Origin: an uncultured Paracoccaceae bacterium
GTDB lineage: Bacteria > Pseudomonadota > Alphaproteobacteria > Rhodobacterales > Rhodobacteraceae
Assembly: GCA_937146765.1 (NCBI GenBank)
Contig: CAKZRP010000066.1
Span: 124,001-188,000, forward strand
Length of the DNA stretch: 64,000 bases
Reading direction: 5' to 3'
This document shows positions 39,613-47,793 of the stretch, in pieces; position 1 is the first letter of the stretch, and each line of letters opens with the position of its first letter. The position numbers and the translations under genes are program-made. The notes beneath the pieces were generated by a model. The model saw only the letters and a program-made list of their open reading frames with translations. It did not search any database and was not told the DNA's origin.

Positions 39613-41142
39613 TTACGCGGCCTCCCCCGCGACGCCGGCCATCAGGAGGCCGAGTTCTTTTTCGTTGGTCTGATCGGCGGGGCGTTCGCCCATGATCTTG
39701 CCGTCAAACATCACCGCCACCCGGTCGCTGAGCGACAGGATCTCCTCCAGCTCGACCGAGACCAGAAGGATGGCCTTGCCCTGATCGCGCAGGGCGACGA
39801 TCTGCTGGTGGATGAATTCGATGGCGCCAATATCGACCCCGCGTGTCGGCTGGCCGATCAGCAGGAGGTCGGGGTTGCGCTCGATCTCTCGGGCGACGAC
39901 GATTTTCTGCTGGTTGCCGCCGGAGAAGTTCTTGGCCGCGAGCCAGGGGTTGGGCGGGCGGACGTCGAACTTCGCCATCTTGGCCTCGGTGTCGGCGCGC
40001 AGGCGGGCGTTATCCAACAGCAGGCCCTTTTTGTAATCCGCCTCGCGGTGATAGCCGAAGGCGACGTTTTCCCAGGCGTGGAAGTCCATGATGAGACCTT
40101 CGCGCTGGCGATCCTCGGGCACATGGGCGATGCCGGCATGGCGGCGGGCGCGGGCGTCGGAGCCTTGGCCCGAGAGGGGCAGGGGCGCGCCATTGATGCG
40201 GATGGTGCCGGTGCCGGGGCGCATACCGCCCAGAACCTCCAACAGTTCCGATTGGCCGTTGCCCGCAACCCCGGCGATGCCGAGGATTTCGCCGGCCCGC
40301 ACGGTGAGGTCGATGCCTTTCACGCGCTGCACGCCTGCACTGTCCACCACCGAGAGGTTCTCGATCTCGAGGATCGGCTTGCCCGGAGTGGCGGGGACCT
40401 TATCCACGCGCAACAACACCTTACGGCCCACCATCAGCTCGGCGAGCTGTTCGGGGCTGCTTTCGGCGGTTTTCACCGTGGCGGTCATCTGACCGCGCCG
40501 CATCACCGATACCGTGTCGGTATATTCCATGATCTCGCGCAGCTTGTGCGTGATCAGGATGATGGTTTTGCCTTCCGAGCGCAGACGGTCGAGGATGCGG
40601 AACAGCTGGTCCGCCTCGGCCGGGGTCAGCACGCCGGTCGGTTCGTCCAGAATGAGGATCTCGGCCTTGCGATAGAGCGCCTTCAGGATCTCCACCCGCT
40701 GCTGCATCCCCACGCCGATCTCGTCGATGCGCTTGTCGGGATCCACATAGAGCTCGTACTCTTCTTCCAGCTCTTTCAGCTCCTTGCGGGCGCGAGAGAG
40801 CGAGGGCATCAGAAGACCGGAGTCTTCGGCGCCGAGCACGATGTTTTCCAGAACGGTGAAGTTCTCGACCAGCTTGAAGTGCTGGAAGACCATGCCGATG
40901 CCCGCCGCGATGGCGGCCTGGCTGTCGGGGATCTCGGTCTTTTGACCCTTGATCCAGATCTCGCCTTTGTCGGCTTTGTAAAATCCGTAGAGAATGCTCA
41001 TCAGCGTGGACTTGCCCGCGCCGTTTTCCCCGATGATCCCGTGGATCGTGCCGGGCTGGACGCTGATCGAGATGTCCTTGTTCGCCTGGACGGGGCCAAA
41101 GGCCTTGGAAATGCCTTTGAGTTCAATTGCTGGTGCCGTCAT
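39613..41142 (-). CDS. Nucleoside ABC transporter ATP-binding protein
   Basis: 509-residue protein with two ABC cassettes. The first has Walker A GENGAGKST and a VGMQQRVEI signature followed by EPTGVL; the second is degenerate (GVAGNGQSEL), with FSGGNQQK and QPTRGVD. This is the layout of RbsA/BMP transporter ATPases. It energises uptake by the two permeases downstream. Confidence 0.92.
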   Translation of the reverse strand: MTAPAIELKGISKAFGPVQANKDISISVQPGTIHGIIGENGAGKSTLMSILYGFYKADKGEIWIKGQKTEIPDSQAAIAAGIGMVFQHFKLVENFTVLENIVLGAEDSGLLMPSLSRARKELKELEEEYELYVDPDKRIDEIGVGMQQRVEILKALYRKAEILILDEPTGVLTPAEADQLFRILDRLRSEGKTIILITHKLREIMEYTDTVSVMRRGQMTATVKTAESSPEQLAELMVGRKVLLRVDKVPATPGKPILEIENLSVVDSAGVQRVKGIDLTVRAGEILGIAGVAGNGQSELLEVLGGMRPGTGTIRINGAPLPLSGQGSDARARRHAGIAHVPEDRQREGLIMDFHAWENVAFGYHREADYKKGLLLDNARLRADTEAKMAKFDVRPPNPWLAAKNFSGGNQQKIVVAREIERNPDLLLIGQPTRGVDIGAIEFIHQQIVALRDQGKAILLVSVELEEILSLSDRVAVMFDGKIMGERPADQTNEKELGLLMAGVAGEAA

Positions 41143-41230
41143 CGGGCCTCCCCTGTCACCTCATCGCCGGTACATGCGCGCGAGATTGAGGCCTGCGCAT
41201 TATGATCATGTTAAGAAGGACCGGGACGGG

Positions 41231-41270
41231 AAAAACCAAACCCGGAGGCCACGCGAACGTGCCCTCCGGG
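41231..41270 (-). terminator. Attenuating terminator between the binding protein and ABC genes
   Basis: Leftward, an 8-bp stem CCCGGAGG/CCTCCGGG (41263-41270 with 41241-41248) is followed by TTTGGTTTTT. A second GC-rich hairpin (41282-41288 with 41317-41323) lies just upstream. It would lower expression of the ATPase and permeases relative to the binding protein, which is normal for such operons. Confidence 0.75.
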
Positions 41271-41336
41271 CCATATGGAAACGCCCCGGCCCGCCGGGCT
41301 GATGCCTGTGGCGGAACGGGGCGCAGATCACGTCGA

Positions 41337-42332
41337 TCAGAAGTTCAGGGCCGGGCAGCTGTCGTCGCTGGTATAGTCGTGAACCGCGATCTCGCCGGAG
41401 ATGATCTTGGCCTTTGCATCCTCGACAGAGGCCTGCATGTCGGCATTGACCAGATCGGCGTTGTTCTCGTCCATCGCATAGCCCACACCGTCGTCGGAGA
41501 GGTTCAGGGTGACCTTGCTCACTTCGAGGTCGGCGCCATCCTTGAGGATGTTGTAGACCGCGACGTCCACGCGCTTCAGCATGGAAGTCAGGACCTTGCC
41601 CGGGTGCAGGTGGTTCTGGTTGCTGTCGACGCCGATGGAGAGGATGCCCTCGTCCGCGGCGGTCTGCAGAACGCCCACGCCGGTACCGCCGGCCGCGGCA
41701 TAGACCACGTCAGCGCCCTGGGAGATCTGCGCCTTGGTCAGCTCGGAGCCTTTCACCGGGTCGTTCCAGGCGGAGGGGGTGGTGCCGGTCATGTTGGAGA
41801 TCACGGTGGCGTCCGGGTTCACCGCCTTGACGCCCTGCGCATAGCCGCAGGCGAACTTGCGGATCAGCGGCACGTCCATGCCACCGATGAAACCAACGGT
41901 GCCGGACTTGGAAGCCTGTGCCGCCAGCATGCCGACGAGGTAGGACCCTTCGTGCTCGGAAAAGCCCACGACGTGCACGTTCGGAGCGTCAACCCAGCCG
42001 TCGATGGTGACGAATTTGGTGTCCGGGTAATCGGCGGCCACTTCGGCGAGCGGGGCGGACATGGCGAAACCGGTGGTGATGATCGGGTTTGCACCGGATT
42101 CAGCGAAACGACGCAGAGCCTGCTCGCGCTGGGCTTCGGACTTCATCTCGATTTCGAGGTATTTGCCGCCGGTCTCATCCGCCCAACGCTTCGCACCGTT
42201 ATAGGCCGCTTCGTTGAAGGATTTGTCGAATTTGCCGCCGAGGTCGAAGATCAGCGCCGGGTTTGCCAGAGCGCTACCTGCAGTCAGCGCAACCGCAGCC
42301 GCCGCGCCCATGAGCGATTTCATCAGGGTCAT
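41337..42332 (-). CDS. bmpA: BMP family nucleoside-binding lipoprotein/protein
   Basis: 331-residue substrate-binding protein with a signal peptide (MTLMKSLMGAAAAVALTAGSALA). The BMP/Med family core FDLGGKFDKSFNEAAYNGAKRW is at about residues 29-50, followed by PIITTGFAMSAPLAEVAADYPDTKFVTIDG. There is no lipobox Cys at the cleavage site, so it is likely soluble periplasmic. It binds purine nucleosides or similar. Upstream is a GGTC-type operator array. Confidence 0.9.
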   Translation of the reverse strand: MTLMKSLMGAAAAVALTAGSALANPALIFDLGGKFDKSFNEAAYNGAKRWADETGGKYLEIEMKSEAQREQALRRFAESGANPIITTGFAMSAPLAEVAADYPDTKFVTIDGWVDAPNVHVVGFSEHEGSYLVGMLAAQASKSGTVGFIGGMDVPLIRKFACGYAQGVKAVNPDATVISNMTGTTPSAWNDPVKGSELTKAQISQGADVVYAAAGGTGVGVLQTAADEGILSIGVDSNQNHLHPGKVLTSMLKRVDVAVYNILKDGADLEVSKVTLNLSDDGVGYAMDENNADLVNADMQASVEDAKAKIISGEIAVHDYTSDDSCPALNF

Positions 42333-42422
42333 TCACATACTCCCAGTTTTTCTTTTTCTGCCCCGCGTGGCGGGCGTGTCCATTTCAAAAAGGTGGAGCG
42401 ATTTAGCCTGCTGTGCCGAGCT

Positions 42423-42453
42423 GCGGTCAACAAAATTTTGACCGCCCGGTCTA
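42423..42453 (-). promoter_or_regulatory. Candidate operator upstream of bmpA
   Basis: GCGGTCAA (42423-42430) and TTGACCGC (42438-42445) form an 8-bp inverted repeat with a 7-base spacer. The right arm also forms TTGACCG-CC-CGGTCTA (42438-42453), another near palindrome. The shared half-site TTGACC/GGTCAA fits GntR-like purine regulators, but the regulator is unknown. It lies about 90-120 bases upstream of the bmpA start. Confidence 0.5.
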
Positions 42454-42470
42454 AAAAACTGGAGTTTCCC

Positions 42471-42896
42471 TCAAGGAAACTGCCGTTTCATCAGCAAAGC
42501 ATCGACCGCAGCCGCCTTTGGGCGCGGATAATAGGCCTTTCGAATCCCGACAAGACCGAATCCACAGGCCAAGTATAGCGTCCGCGCGACGGCATTGTCT
42601 TCTGCGACCTCGAGAAAAGCTGTGGTTGCACCACGTTGTGCGGCCTTTCTCATCCATGTCTCCATGAGGCGGCGGCCATGGCCCTGACGCTGGTGATCGG
42701 GATGGGTGGCAATGGTCAGAAGTTCCGCCTCGCCCGCGATCTCACGCACGAGGGCAAAGGCGCGCGCGTCGCCACTGAGATGGGTGAAGCGGTCGGCGAG
42801 GAGGTCGGCGATTTCTGCCGCCGTCCAGGGGCGGGACTGGGTGAAGGCAGCCGCATGAGTCGCGGCGAGGGCTTCGGGTGTTGTGTCCTCAGTCAT
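42471..42896 (-). CDS. rimI: Ribosomal-protein-alanine-type GNAT N-acetyltransferase
   Basis: 141 residues starting MTEDTTPEALAATHAAAF. GNAT acetyl-CoA motif A is ATHPDHQRQGHGRRLM, followed by FLEVAEDNAVARTLYLACGF. Sits directly after tsaB (8-base overlap), the common alphaproteobacterial tsaB-rimI order, so RimI is a better assignment than a general acetyltransferase. Confidence 0.85.
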   Translation of the reverse strand: MTEDTTPEALAATHAAAFTQSRPWTAAEIADLLADRFTHLSGDARAFALVREIAGEAELLTIATHPDHQRQGHGRRLMETWMRKAAQRGATTAFLEVAEDNAVARTLYLACGFGLVGIRKAYYPRPKAAAVDALLMKRQFP

Positions 42897-43539
42897 CCAG
42901 CAGGGCCGGGGGCTTGTCGCGCGCCGGGGCGGCATCCGCCTCGCGCAGGTAGAGCGGCGCCGGGGCGGGCAGGTCCGGCTGGCCCGGCTGGTTCAGGCGG
43001 GTGGCGGCGATGCGGGCGATGGCCTCGGCCATCGGATAGTGGGCCTCCGCCGGGGTGCCGTTGCAGCGCTGGGCAAGTTCGGCGGCGAGATATCCAATGC
43101 AAGTCGCGCCCTGCGGCAGGTCGGGCAGGCTGTCCAGGGTGCAGAACCGGGGCGCGCCAGCGCCCTGCACATAAAGGTGCTCGCGGCGGGCATCGAGGCT
43201 CGCCACGGTCGGCCCTGCCTGCCCGGCGGTCAAGGCGTCGAGCGCGGAGACGCCGATGGCGGGCACATCAAGCCCCAGCGCAAGGCCACGCGCGGCGGAG
43301 ACCGAAATGCGGATGCCGGTGAAATTGCCGGGACCAATGCCCACGGCGAGGGCATCAAGGTCTGCCCAGGTGGCCTTGGCGGCGCTCAGGGTTTCCTCCA
43401 GGAGGGGGATCAGCCGTTCAGCCTGCCCCTTGGCCATCTCTTCCCGGCTTTGGGCGAGGATCTGATCACCACGCAGCAAAGCGGCCGCGCAATGCGCGGC
43501 CGAAGTGTCAAACGCCAGAATCAGCGATTTGTCCTGCAT
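42889..43539 (-). CDS. tsaB: tRNA threonylcarbamoyladenosine biosynthesis protein TsaB
   Basis: 216 residues from ATG 43539 (a GTG one codon earlier is possible). The ASKHA-type N-terminal LILAFDTSAAHCAAAL and GIGPGNFTGIRISVSAARGLA are diagnostic. It stabilises TsaD for t6A37 synthesis on tRNA. It overlaps rimI by 8 bases and follows nfuA closely. Confidence 0.92.
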   Translation of the reverse strand: MQDKSLILAFDTSAAHCAAALLRGDQILAQSREEMAKGQAERLIPLLEETLSAAKATWADLDALAVGIGPGNFTGIRISVSAARGLALGLDVPAIGVSALDALTAGQAGPTVASLDARREHLYVQGAGAPRFCTLDSLPDLPQGATCIGYLAAELAQRCNGTPAEAHYPMAEAIARIAATRLNQPGQPDLPAPAPLYLREADAAPARDKPPALLDD

Positions 43540-43560
43540 CACGTCTGCGGGTCCGACAGG

Positions 43561-44124
43561 TCAGACCGCAACCGGGCGGACTTCGGTCACTTCCGGGATG
43601 TAGTGGCGCAGGAGATTCTCGATACCCATCTTCAGCGTCAGGGTCGAGGAGGGGCAGCCGGCGCAGGCGCCCTGCATATGCAGGTAGACAACGCCGCGAT
43701 CAAAGCCGTGGAAGGTGATGTCGCCACCGTCCTGGGCCACGGCGGGGCGCACGCGGCTGTCCAGCAGCTCCTTGATCTGGTTGACGATTTCGCTATCCTC
43801 GCCGGAATGCTCGGCATGACCGGAGGCCTGTTGGGTGCCTTCGTCCATCACCGGCTGGCCGGATTGGTAATGCTCCATCACCGCGCCGAGGATGGCGGGT
43901 TTGATGTGATCCCATTCCACCGCGTCGTCCTTGGTGACGGTCACGAAGTCATTGCCGAAGAACACGCCGGTGACGCCCGCCACCGCAAAGATACGGGTGG
44001 CGAGGGGGGATTTTGCCGCCGCCTCGACCGAGGGGAAATCGGCAGTCCCGAGGTCCAGAACCGTCTGGCCGGGCAGAAATTTCAGGGTCGCCGGGTTCGG
44101 CGTGGATTCGGTCTGGATAAACAT
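43561..44124 (-). CDS. nfuA: NifU-like iron-sulfur scaffold/carrier protein
   Basis: 187 residues: an N-terminal Nfu-N domain (MFIQTESTPNPATLKFLPG) and C-terminal NifU domain with the CxxC motif GACAGCPSS that binds a 4Fe-4S cluster. It likely carries clusters to target proteins. An ICE-like box lies 85-101 bases upstream, suggesting iron-responsive control. Confidence 0.93.
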   Translation of the reverse strand: MFIQTESTPNPATLKFLPGQTVLDLGTADFPSVEAAAKSPLATRIFAVAGVTGVFFGNDFVTVTKDDAVEWDHIKPAILGAVMEHYQSGQPVMDEGTQQASGHAEHSGEDSEIVNQIKELLDSRVRPAVAQDGGDITFHGFDRGVVYLHMQGACAGCPSSTLTLKMGIENLLRHYIPEVTEVRPVAV

Positions 44125-44208
44125 CTCGGCTCTCCGTCAGGCTGGAGCGGTGGGGTGCGCGGGATATGCGCCTTTGGCCCGGGGCCTGTCAAGTTTGGGG
44201 CGGGCGGT

Positions 44209-44225
44209 TTTGGAATGGTTCTAAA
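44209..44225 (-). promoter_or_regulatory. Irr-box-like inverted repeat upstream of nfuA
   Basis: On the minus strand TTTAGAA-CCA-TTCCAAA. The known iron-control element for Irr in alphaproteobacteria reads TTTAGAA-N3-TTCTAAA, so this matches at all but one of 14 arm positions. Position 85-101 bases upstream of nfuA suits it. Binding is untested. Confidence 0.5.
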
Positions 44226-44326
44226 TTAGGCGCTGTGGTGCAAAATGCAAGGTGCCTGTTGCGGGAAGGCTGGCAAATCACGACCTTTCGGTGGGCCGGG
44301 GCCCAAGGGAATGGCCGGGCGTGGCC

Positions 44327-44782
44327 TCAGGTAATGGCCTCGAGCCTTTCCTTGGACATGTCACCGGGGACGATGGTGATGGGATAGGGCAGCGAGCCTG
44401 CGGTGCGTGTGAGCTGGGTGACGATGGGGCCCGGACCCTTGCGGTCGCTGGCGGCGCCGAGGACCAGCACGCCGACCTCCGGGTCGGCCTCGATCTGGGC
44501 AAGGATCTCGGAGACCACCTCGCCCTCGCGCACGACCAGCTCCGGGTCGACCCCCTGGCGGTCGCGCATCCATTTGGCGAAGACCTCGAAATGGGCGTGG
44601 ATGCGTTCGCGGGCCTCCTCGCGCATCACCTCGCCGACGCCGATCCAGTGGTTGAACTCATCCGGCGGGATCACCGAGAGGATGACCACGCCGCCGCCGG
44701 TCTTGGCGGCGCGCATGGCGGCAAAGCGCATGGCGTTCAGGCATTCGCGGCTGTCATCGAGCACCACTAGAAACTTGCGCAT
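44327..44782 (-). CDS. Universal stress protein
   Basis: 151-residue UspA-fold protein, MRKFLVVLDDSRECLNAMRFAAMRAAK... with ATP-binding region GAASDRKGPGPIVTQLTRTAGSLPYPITIVPG. In many alphaproteobacteria it lies next to nfuA. Preceded by a GGGGAT site. Confidence 0.88.
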   Translation of the reverse strand: MRKFLVVLDDSRECLNAMRFAAMRAAKTGGGVVILSVIPPDEFNHWIGVGEVMREEARERIHAHFEVFAKWMRDRQGVDPELVVREGEVVSEILAQIEADPEVGVLVLGAASDRKGPGPIVTQLTRTAGSLPYPITIVPGDMSKERLEAIT

Positions 44783-44886
44783 CTTATCCCCTGTTGTCAC
44801 TTGCGCATATATTGGCCGATGCAACCAAGGGGCGCAATAGACCGATGCTGGGGGCGCGGACTTGGCACGCAGGGCGGACGGGGGGA

Positions 44887-44967
44887 GCTCCCGCCCGTCG
44901 GGGATGCATCAAGAGATGCACCGCCCTCCCGTTGGGCCCGGCAGCGCAGCCTACCGGCTGCGCTGCC
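44887..44967 (-). repeat. Two-hairpin repeat with variable stems, copy G
   Basis: On the minus strand: hairpin 1, a 12-bp stem GGCAGCGCAGCC / GGCTGCGCTGCC (44956-44967 with 44940-44951), then GGGCCCAACG (44939-44930), hairpin 2 with the TGCATC/GATGCA stem (about 44903-44920), and GGGCGGGAGC (44896-44887). Oriented opposite to copy F, 65 bases away. Confidence 0.7.
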
Positions 44968-45031
44968 TGTCGCGCGGCGACGCAGGACTGGGGTCGCAAT
45001 CTGCAAGGGCGGTTGGCGGCAAGGTGCGACC

Positions 45032-45115
45032 CGCGCGCCCGTCAGGGCGCGCGCCGGGCCCAACGCGGCCAAGGATCGACAGGCGCAGCCTGTGATCCTG
45101 CAGGGGCGGGAGCCG
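45032..45115 (+). repeat. Two-hairpin repeat with variable stems, copy F
   Basis: Hairpin 1 CGCGCGCCC-GTCA-GGGCGCGCG (45032-45053), linker GGGCCCAACG (45056-45065), hairpin 2 with stem GGATC-G-ACAGGC / GCCTGT-GATCC (45073-45098), then GGGCGGGAGC (45104-45113). Hairpin 1 has the same GTCA loop as copy E. Confidence 0.72.
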
Positions 45116-45159
45116 CCCGCCCGCCGCAGGCGCAGAGCTGAATTGGAACAGTGCGGCAG

Positions 45160-46023
45160 TCAGGCCGCCGATTTGGCCCAGTCCCAATACATCTCGCGCA
45201 CCCGCTTGGTGACGGGGCCGTGCTGGTAGCTCACCTCGTCAAAGGCGGTCACCGGCGTCACCTTGGACATATTGCCGGAGAGGAAGATCTCATCCGCCGC
45301 CTCGAAATGCGCGCAAGACAGCACCGCTTCATGCACGGTGATCCCCTCTGCGCGTAGATTCGCGATATGGCGGGCGCGGGTGATGCCCGACAGGAAGGTG
45401 CCATTGGCGATCGGGGTGAAGACCTCGCCATCCTTGACCATGAACACGTTGGAGGTGGCGGTCTCCGCCACATTGCCCATCACGTCGCAGGTCAGCGTGT
45501 TGGTGAAGCCCTTGGCCCGCGCCTCGCGCAGCATCCGGGCGTTGTTGGGATAAAGGCAGCCGGCCTTGGCATTCACCACCGAGGATTCAAGCACCGGACG
45601 GCGAAACCGGGTGCGGGTCAGCGTCGCGGAGGCCGCCTCGGGCGCCATCGGGATCTCTTCGAGGCAGAGCGCGAATTGCGTTGCTTCGGGCGCGGGCGCG
45701 ATCATCGTCTGGTCGCCATCGGTGGCCCAGTACATGGGGCGGATATAGACCGCCGCTTCGGGGGCAAAACCCTTGAGGCCCTCGCGCGCGATCTCCACCA
45801 TCTGGTCCGCTGTCATCGTGGCCGCCATCATCAGCGCCTCGGCGGAGGCATTGGCGCGGGCGCAATGCTTGTCGAGATCGGGGCTCACACCGTCAAAATA
45901 GCGCGCACCGTCAAAGACCGAGGAGCCGAGCCAGGCGGCGTGGTCCGCCGCTTTCATGATCGGGACATCGCCCTTGTGCCATTCGCCATTGAAATAGGTG
46001 CGGATATTGGTGCTGGCGGCCAT
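45160..46023 (-). CDS. ilvE: Branched-chain amino acid aminotransferase
   Basis: 287-residue fold-type IV PLP aminotransferase. MAASTNIRTYFNGEWHKGD starts it; GSSVFDGARYF, VNAKAGCLYPNNARMLREARAKGFTN (PLP-Lys region) and GTFLSGITRARHI (phosphate-binding) are typical. It interconverts branched-chain 2-oxo acids and amino acids; a D-amino-acid or 4-amino-4-deoxychorismate role is less likely given the operon context is neutral. Confidence 0.85.
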   Translation of the reverse strand: MAASTNIRTYFNGEWHKGDVPIMKAADHAAWLGSSVFDGARYFDGVSPDLDKHCARANASAEALMMAATMTADQMVEIAREGLKGFAPEAAVYIRPMYWATDGDQTMIAPAPEATQFALCLEEIPMAPEAASATLTRTRFRRPVLESSVVNAKAGCLYPNNARMLREARAKGFTNTLTCDVMGNVAETATSNVFMVKDGEVFTPIANGTFLSGITRARHIANLRAEGITVHEAVLSCAHFEAADEIFLSGNMSKVTPVTAFDEVSYQHGPVTKRVREMYWDWAKSAA

Positions 46024-46134
46024 CGGGAACCTCAAGGTCTGGTCAGATTGGATACGATCCGGACGTTAGGGGGCCACTGGCGCAAGGTCCAGCCCCAAGC
46101 CCCCTATGGGTACATCCCCCGGCAATGTACCGAT

Positions 46135-47205
46135 CTATTCGTCGTAACTGACCACCAGCCGATCGGTCAGCGGATAGGACTGGCAGGAGAGGATAAAGCC
46201 CTTGGCAACCTCGTCATCCTCCAGCGCGTGGTTGGCGGCCATTTCCACCTCGCCCTCGATCACCCGGCAGCGGCAGGTCGAACAGACCCCGGCGCGGCAG
46301 GACCAGGGCGCGTCCATCGCATTCTCCAGCGCCGCTTCCAGCACGGTGGTATTGCGATCAAGCGTGACGGTGCGGGTGGCGCCGTCCAGCGTGATCGAGG
46401 CGGTGACCGGCGCGCTGGCGCTTGCCGCACTGCTGGCGGCTTTTTGCGCGGCGCGACCCGGCTGGTTGGAGGCGAAGAGCTCGAACTTGATCTGTTCTTC
46501 CGCGAATCCCGCGGTGCGCAGGGCGGCGGCGATGCCGAGCATCATCGGTTCCGGTCCACAGATAAACGCCGTGTCGATACTCGCGATGGGAATCCAGCGC
46601 TCAAACAGCTGGGCGCATTTCTCCTCGGTGACGAGACCGGTGAACAGGTCCACCTCCTGCGCGTCCGCTTCCAGCACGTGGATCACCGAGAGGCGGCCCA
46701 TGTAGCGGTTCTTCAGGTCCTCGATCTCTTCGCGGAACATGATCGTGTTGACGCCCTTGTTGGCGTAAACCAGCGTGAAGCGCGACTGCGGCTCGGCCTG
46801 AAGCGTGGTCTTCAGGATCGACAGCACCGGCGTGATGCCGGATCCCCCGGCAAAACCGAGGTAGTGTTTCTCTGCCGCCGCATCGAGGGGGGTGAAGAAG
46901 CGCCCCTGCGGCGGCATGGCCTCCACCGTGTCGCCCACTTTGAGGTTGGTATTGGCCCAGGTCGAAAACGCGCCGCCCTCGACCCGTTTGATGCCCACTT
47001 GCAGGAGGCCCTCATCCTTGCCCGCGCAGATCGAATAGCTGCGGCGCAGCTCGGTGCCGTCAAAGTCGCGGCGGAAGGTCAGGTATTGGCCTTGGGTAAA
47101 GTCGAACTCTGCCGCCGCCCCATTGAGGGGCTTCAGCGTGAGGACCACCGCGTCGCGGATGGTGTGGCGGATCTCGGTGACTTCGAGCGGGTGAAAGCGG
47201 GCCAT
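46135..47205 (-). CDS. paaE: Phenylacetyl-CoA 1,2-epoxidase reductase subunit PaaE
   Basis: 356 residues: a FAD/NADH oxidoreductase module (FRRDFDGTELRRSYSICAG and FAGGSGITPVLSILKTTL) plus a C-terminal plant-type ferredoxin domain (SCRAGVCSTCRCRV ... LSCQ). It delivers electrons to PaaA. Last gene of the leftward paaABCDE operon. Confidence 0.94.
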   Translation of the reverse strand: MARFHPLEVTEIRHTIRDAVVLTLKPLNGAAAEFDFTQGQYLTFRRDFDGTELRRSYSICAGKDEGLLQVGIKRVEGGAFSTWANTNLKVGDTVEAMPPQGRFFTPLDAAAEKHYLGFAGGSGITPVLSILKTTLQAEPQSRFTLVYANKGVNTIMFREEIEDLKNRYMGRLSVIHVLEADAQEVDLFTGLVTEEKCAQLFERWIPIASIDTAFICGPEPMMLGIAAALRTAGFAEEQIKFELFASNQPGRAAQKAASSAASASAPVTASITLDGATRTVTLDRNTTVLEAALENAMDAPWSCRAGVCSTCRCRVIEGEVEMAANHALEDDEVAKGFILSCQSYPLTDRLVVSYDE

Positions 47206-47218
47206 GTGCCGTGCCTCC

Positions 47219-47695
47219 TCAGATACACTTGAAATAGTCGAAGGGTTCCAGGCAGCTGTTGCAGCGCCAATGGGCCTTGCAGGGGGTGGAGCCGAACTGG
47301 CTCACCCGGGTGAGGTCGGGGCTGCCGCAGCGCGGGCAATGGTCGGGGCCACCGGCGGGGGAGGGCGGCGCGATGCCGTATTCCTCCAGCCGGGCACGGC
47401 CCTTTTCAGACAGCCAATCGGTGGTCCAGGGCGGTGCGATCTGGGTTTTGATCGTGAGCCTGTCGATGCCGTGGGCGGCGAGTGCGGTTTCCACATCAAG
47501 GCGAATGACCGAAGTGGCGGGACAGCCGGAATAGGTCGGCGTCAGGGTGACGATGAGGCCGTCGTCGCTCCATTCCACATCGCGGACGATGCCGAGGTCG
47601 ACGAGGGAGATCACCGGGATTTCTGGATCGGGCACCGCGTCGAGCCATTCCCAGATCTGCGCGAGGGAGGGCTGGTTGGGGTGGGGGGCCTGCAT
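47219..47695 (-). CDS. paaD: Phenylacetyl-CoA epoxidase assembly protein PaaD
   Basis: 158 residues with a DUF59/MIP18 N-terminal domain (VPDPEIPVISLVDLGIVRDVEW...TYSGCPAT) and a Cys-rich C-terminus (CPRCGSPDL...CKAHWRCNSC) that likely binds a metal. Needed for maturation of the epoxidase, probably by iron-sulfur or metal delivery. 13 bases upstream of paaE. Confidence 0.92.
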   Translation of the reverse strand: MQAPHPNQPSLAQIWEWLDAVPDPEIPVISLVDLGIVRDVEWSDDGLIVTLTPTYSGCPATSVIRLDVETALAAHGIDRLTIKTQIAPPWTTDWLSEKGRARLEEYGIAPPSPAGGPDHCPRCGSPDLTRVSQFGSTPCKAHWRCNSCLEPFDYFKCI

Positions 47696-47706
47696 CTAAG
47701 CACCTC

Positions 47707-47776
47707 GCCCGGACGAAGGCCGGGCAGCCCCCGTCCGCCCCCCCGGGCGGGGGCTACACCCCCACCCGCGGACGGG
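47707..47776. repeat. Nested palindromic repeat, diverged copy D in the paa operon
   Basis: Small hairpin GCCCGG-acgaagg-CCGGGC (47707-47725), then an outer 9-bp stem CCCGTCCGC (47730-47738) / GCGGACGGG (47768-47776) around a C-rich/G-rich inner stem. The plan matches copies A-C, but the outer stem sequence differs with pairing kept. It lies between paaC and paaD. Confidence 0.6.
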
Positions 47777-47793
47777 ATCTGCCCTCAGCGGTT

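Larger units (their letters stand above)
44783..45159. other. Palindrome-dense intergenic region between usp and ilvE
   Basis: About 375 bases between two leftward genes, filled mostly by repeat copies G and F plus three extra perfect stems. No gene is supported. It would also carry the usp promoter at its left end. Confidence 0.6.

Noticed and set aside
38578..41205. 875-codon plus-strand frame opposite the nucleoside ABC genes
   Set aside because: Antisense shadow; composition is typical of the reverse of high-GC genes.
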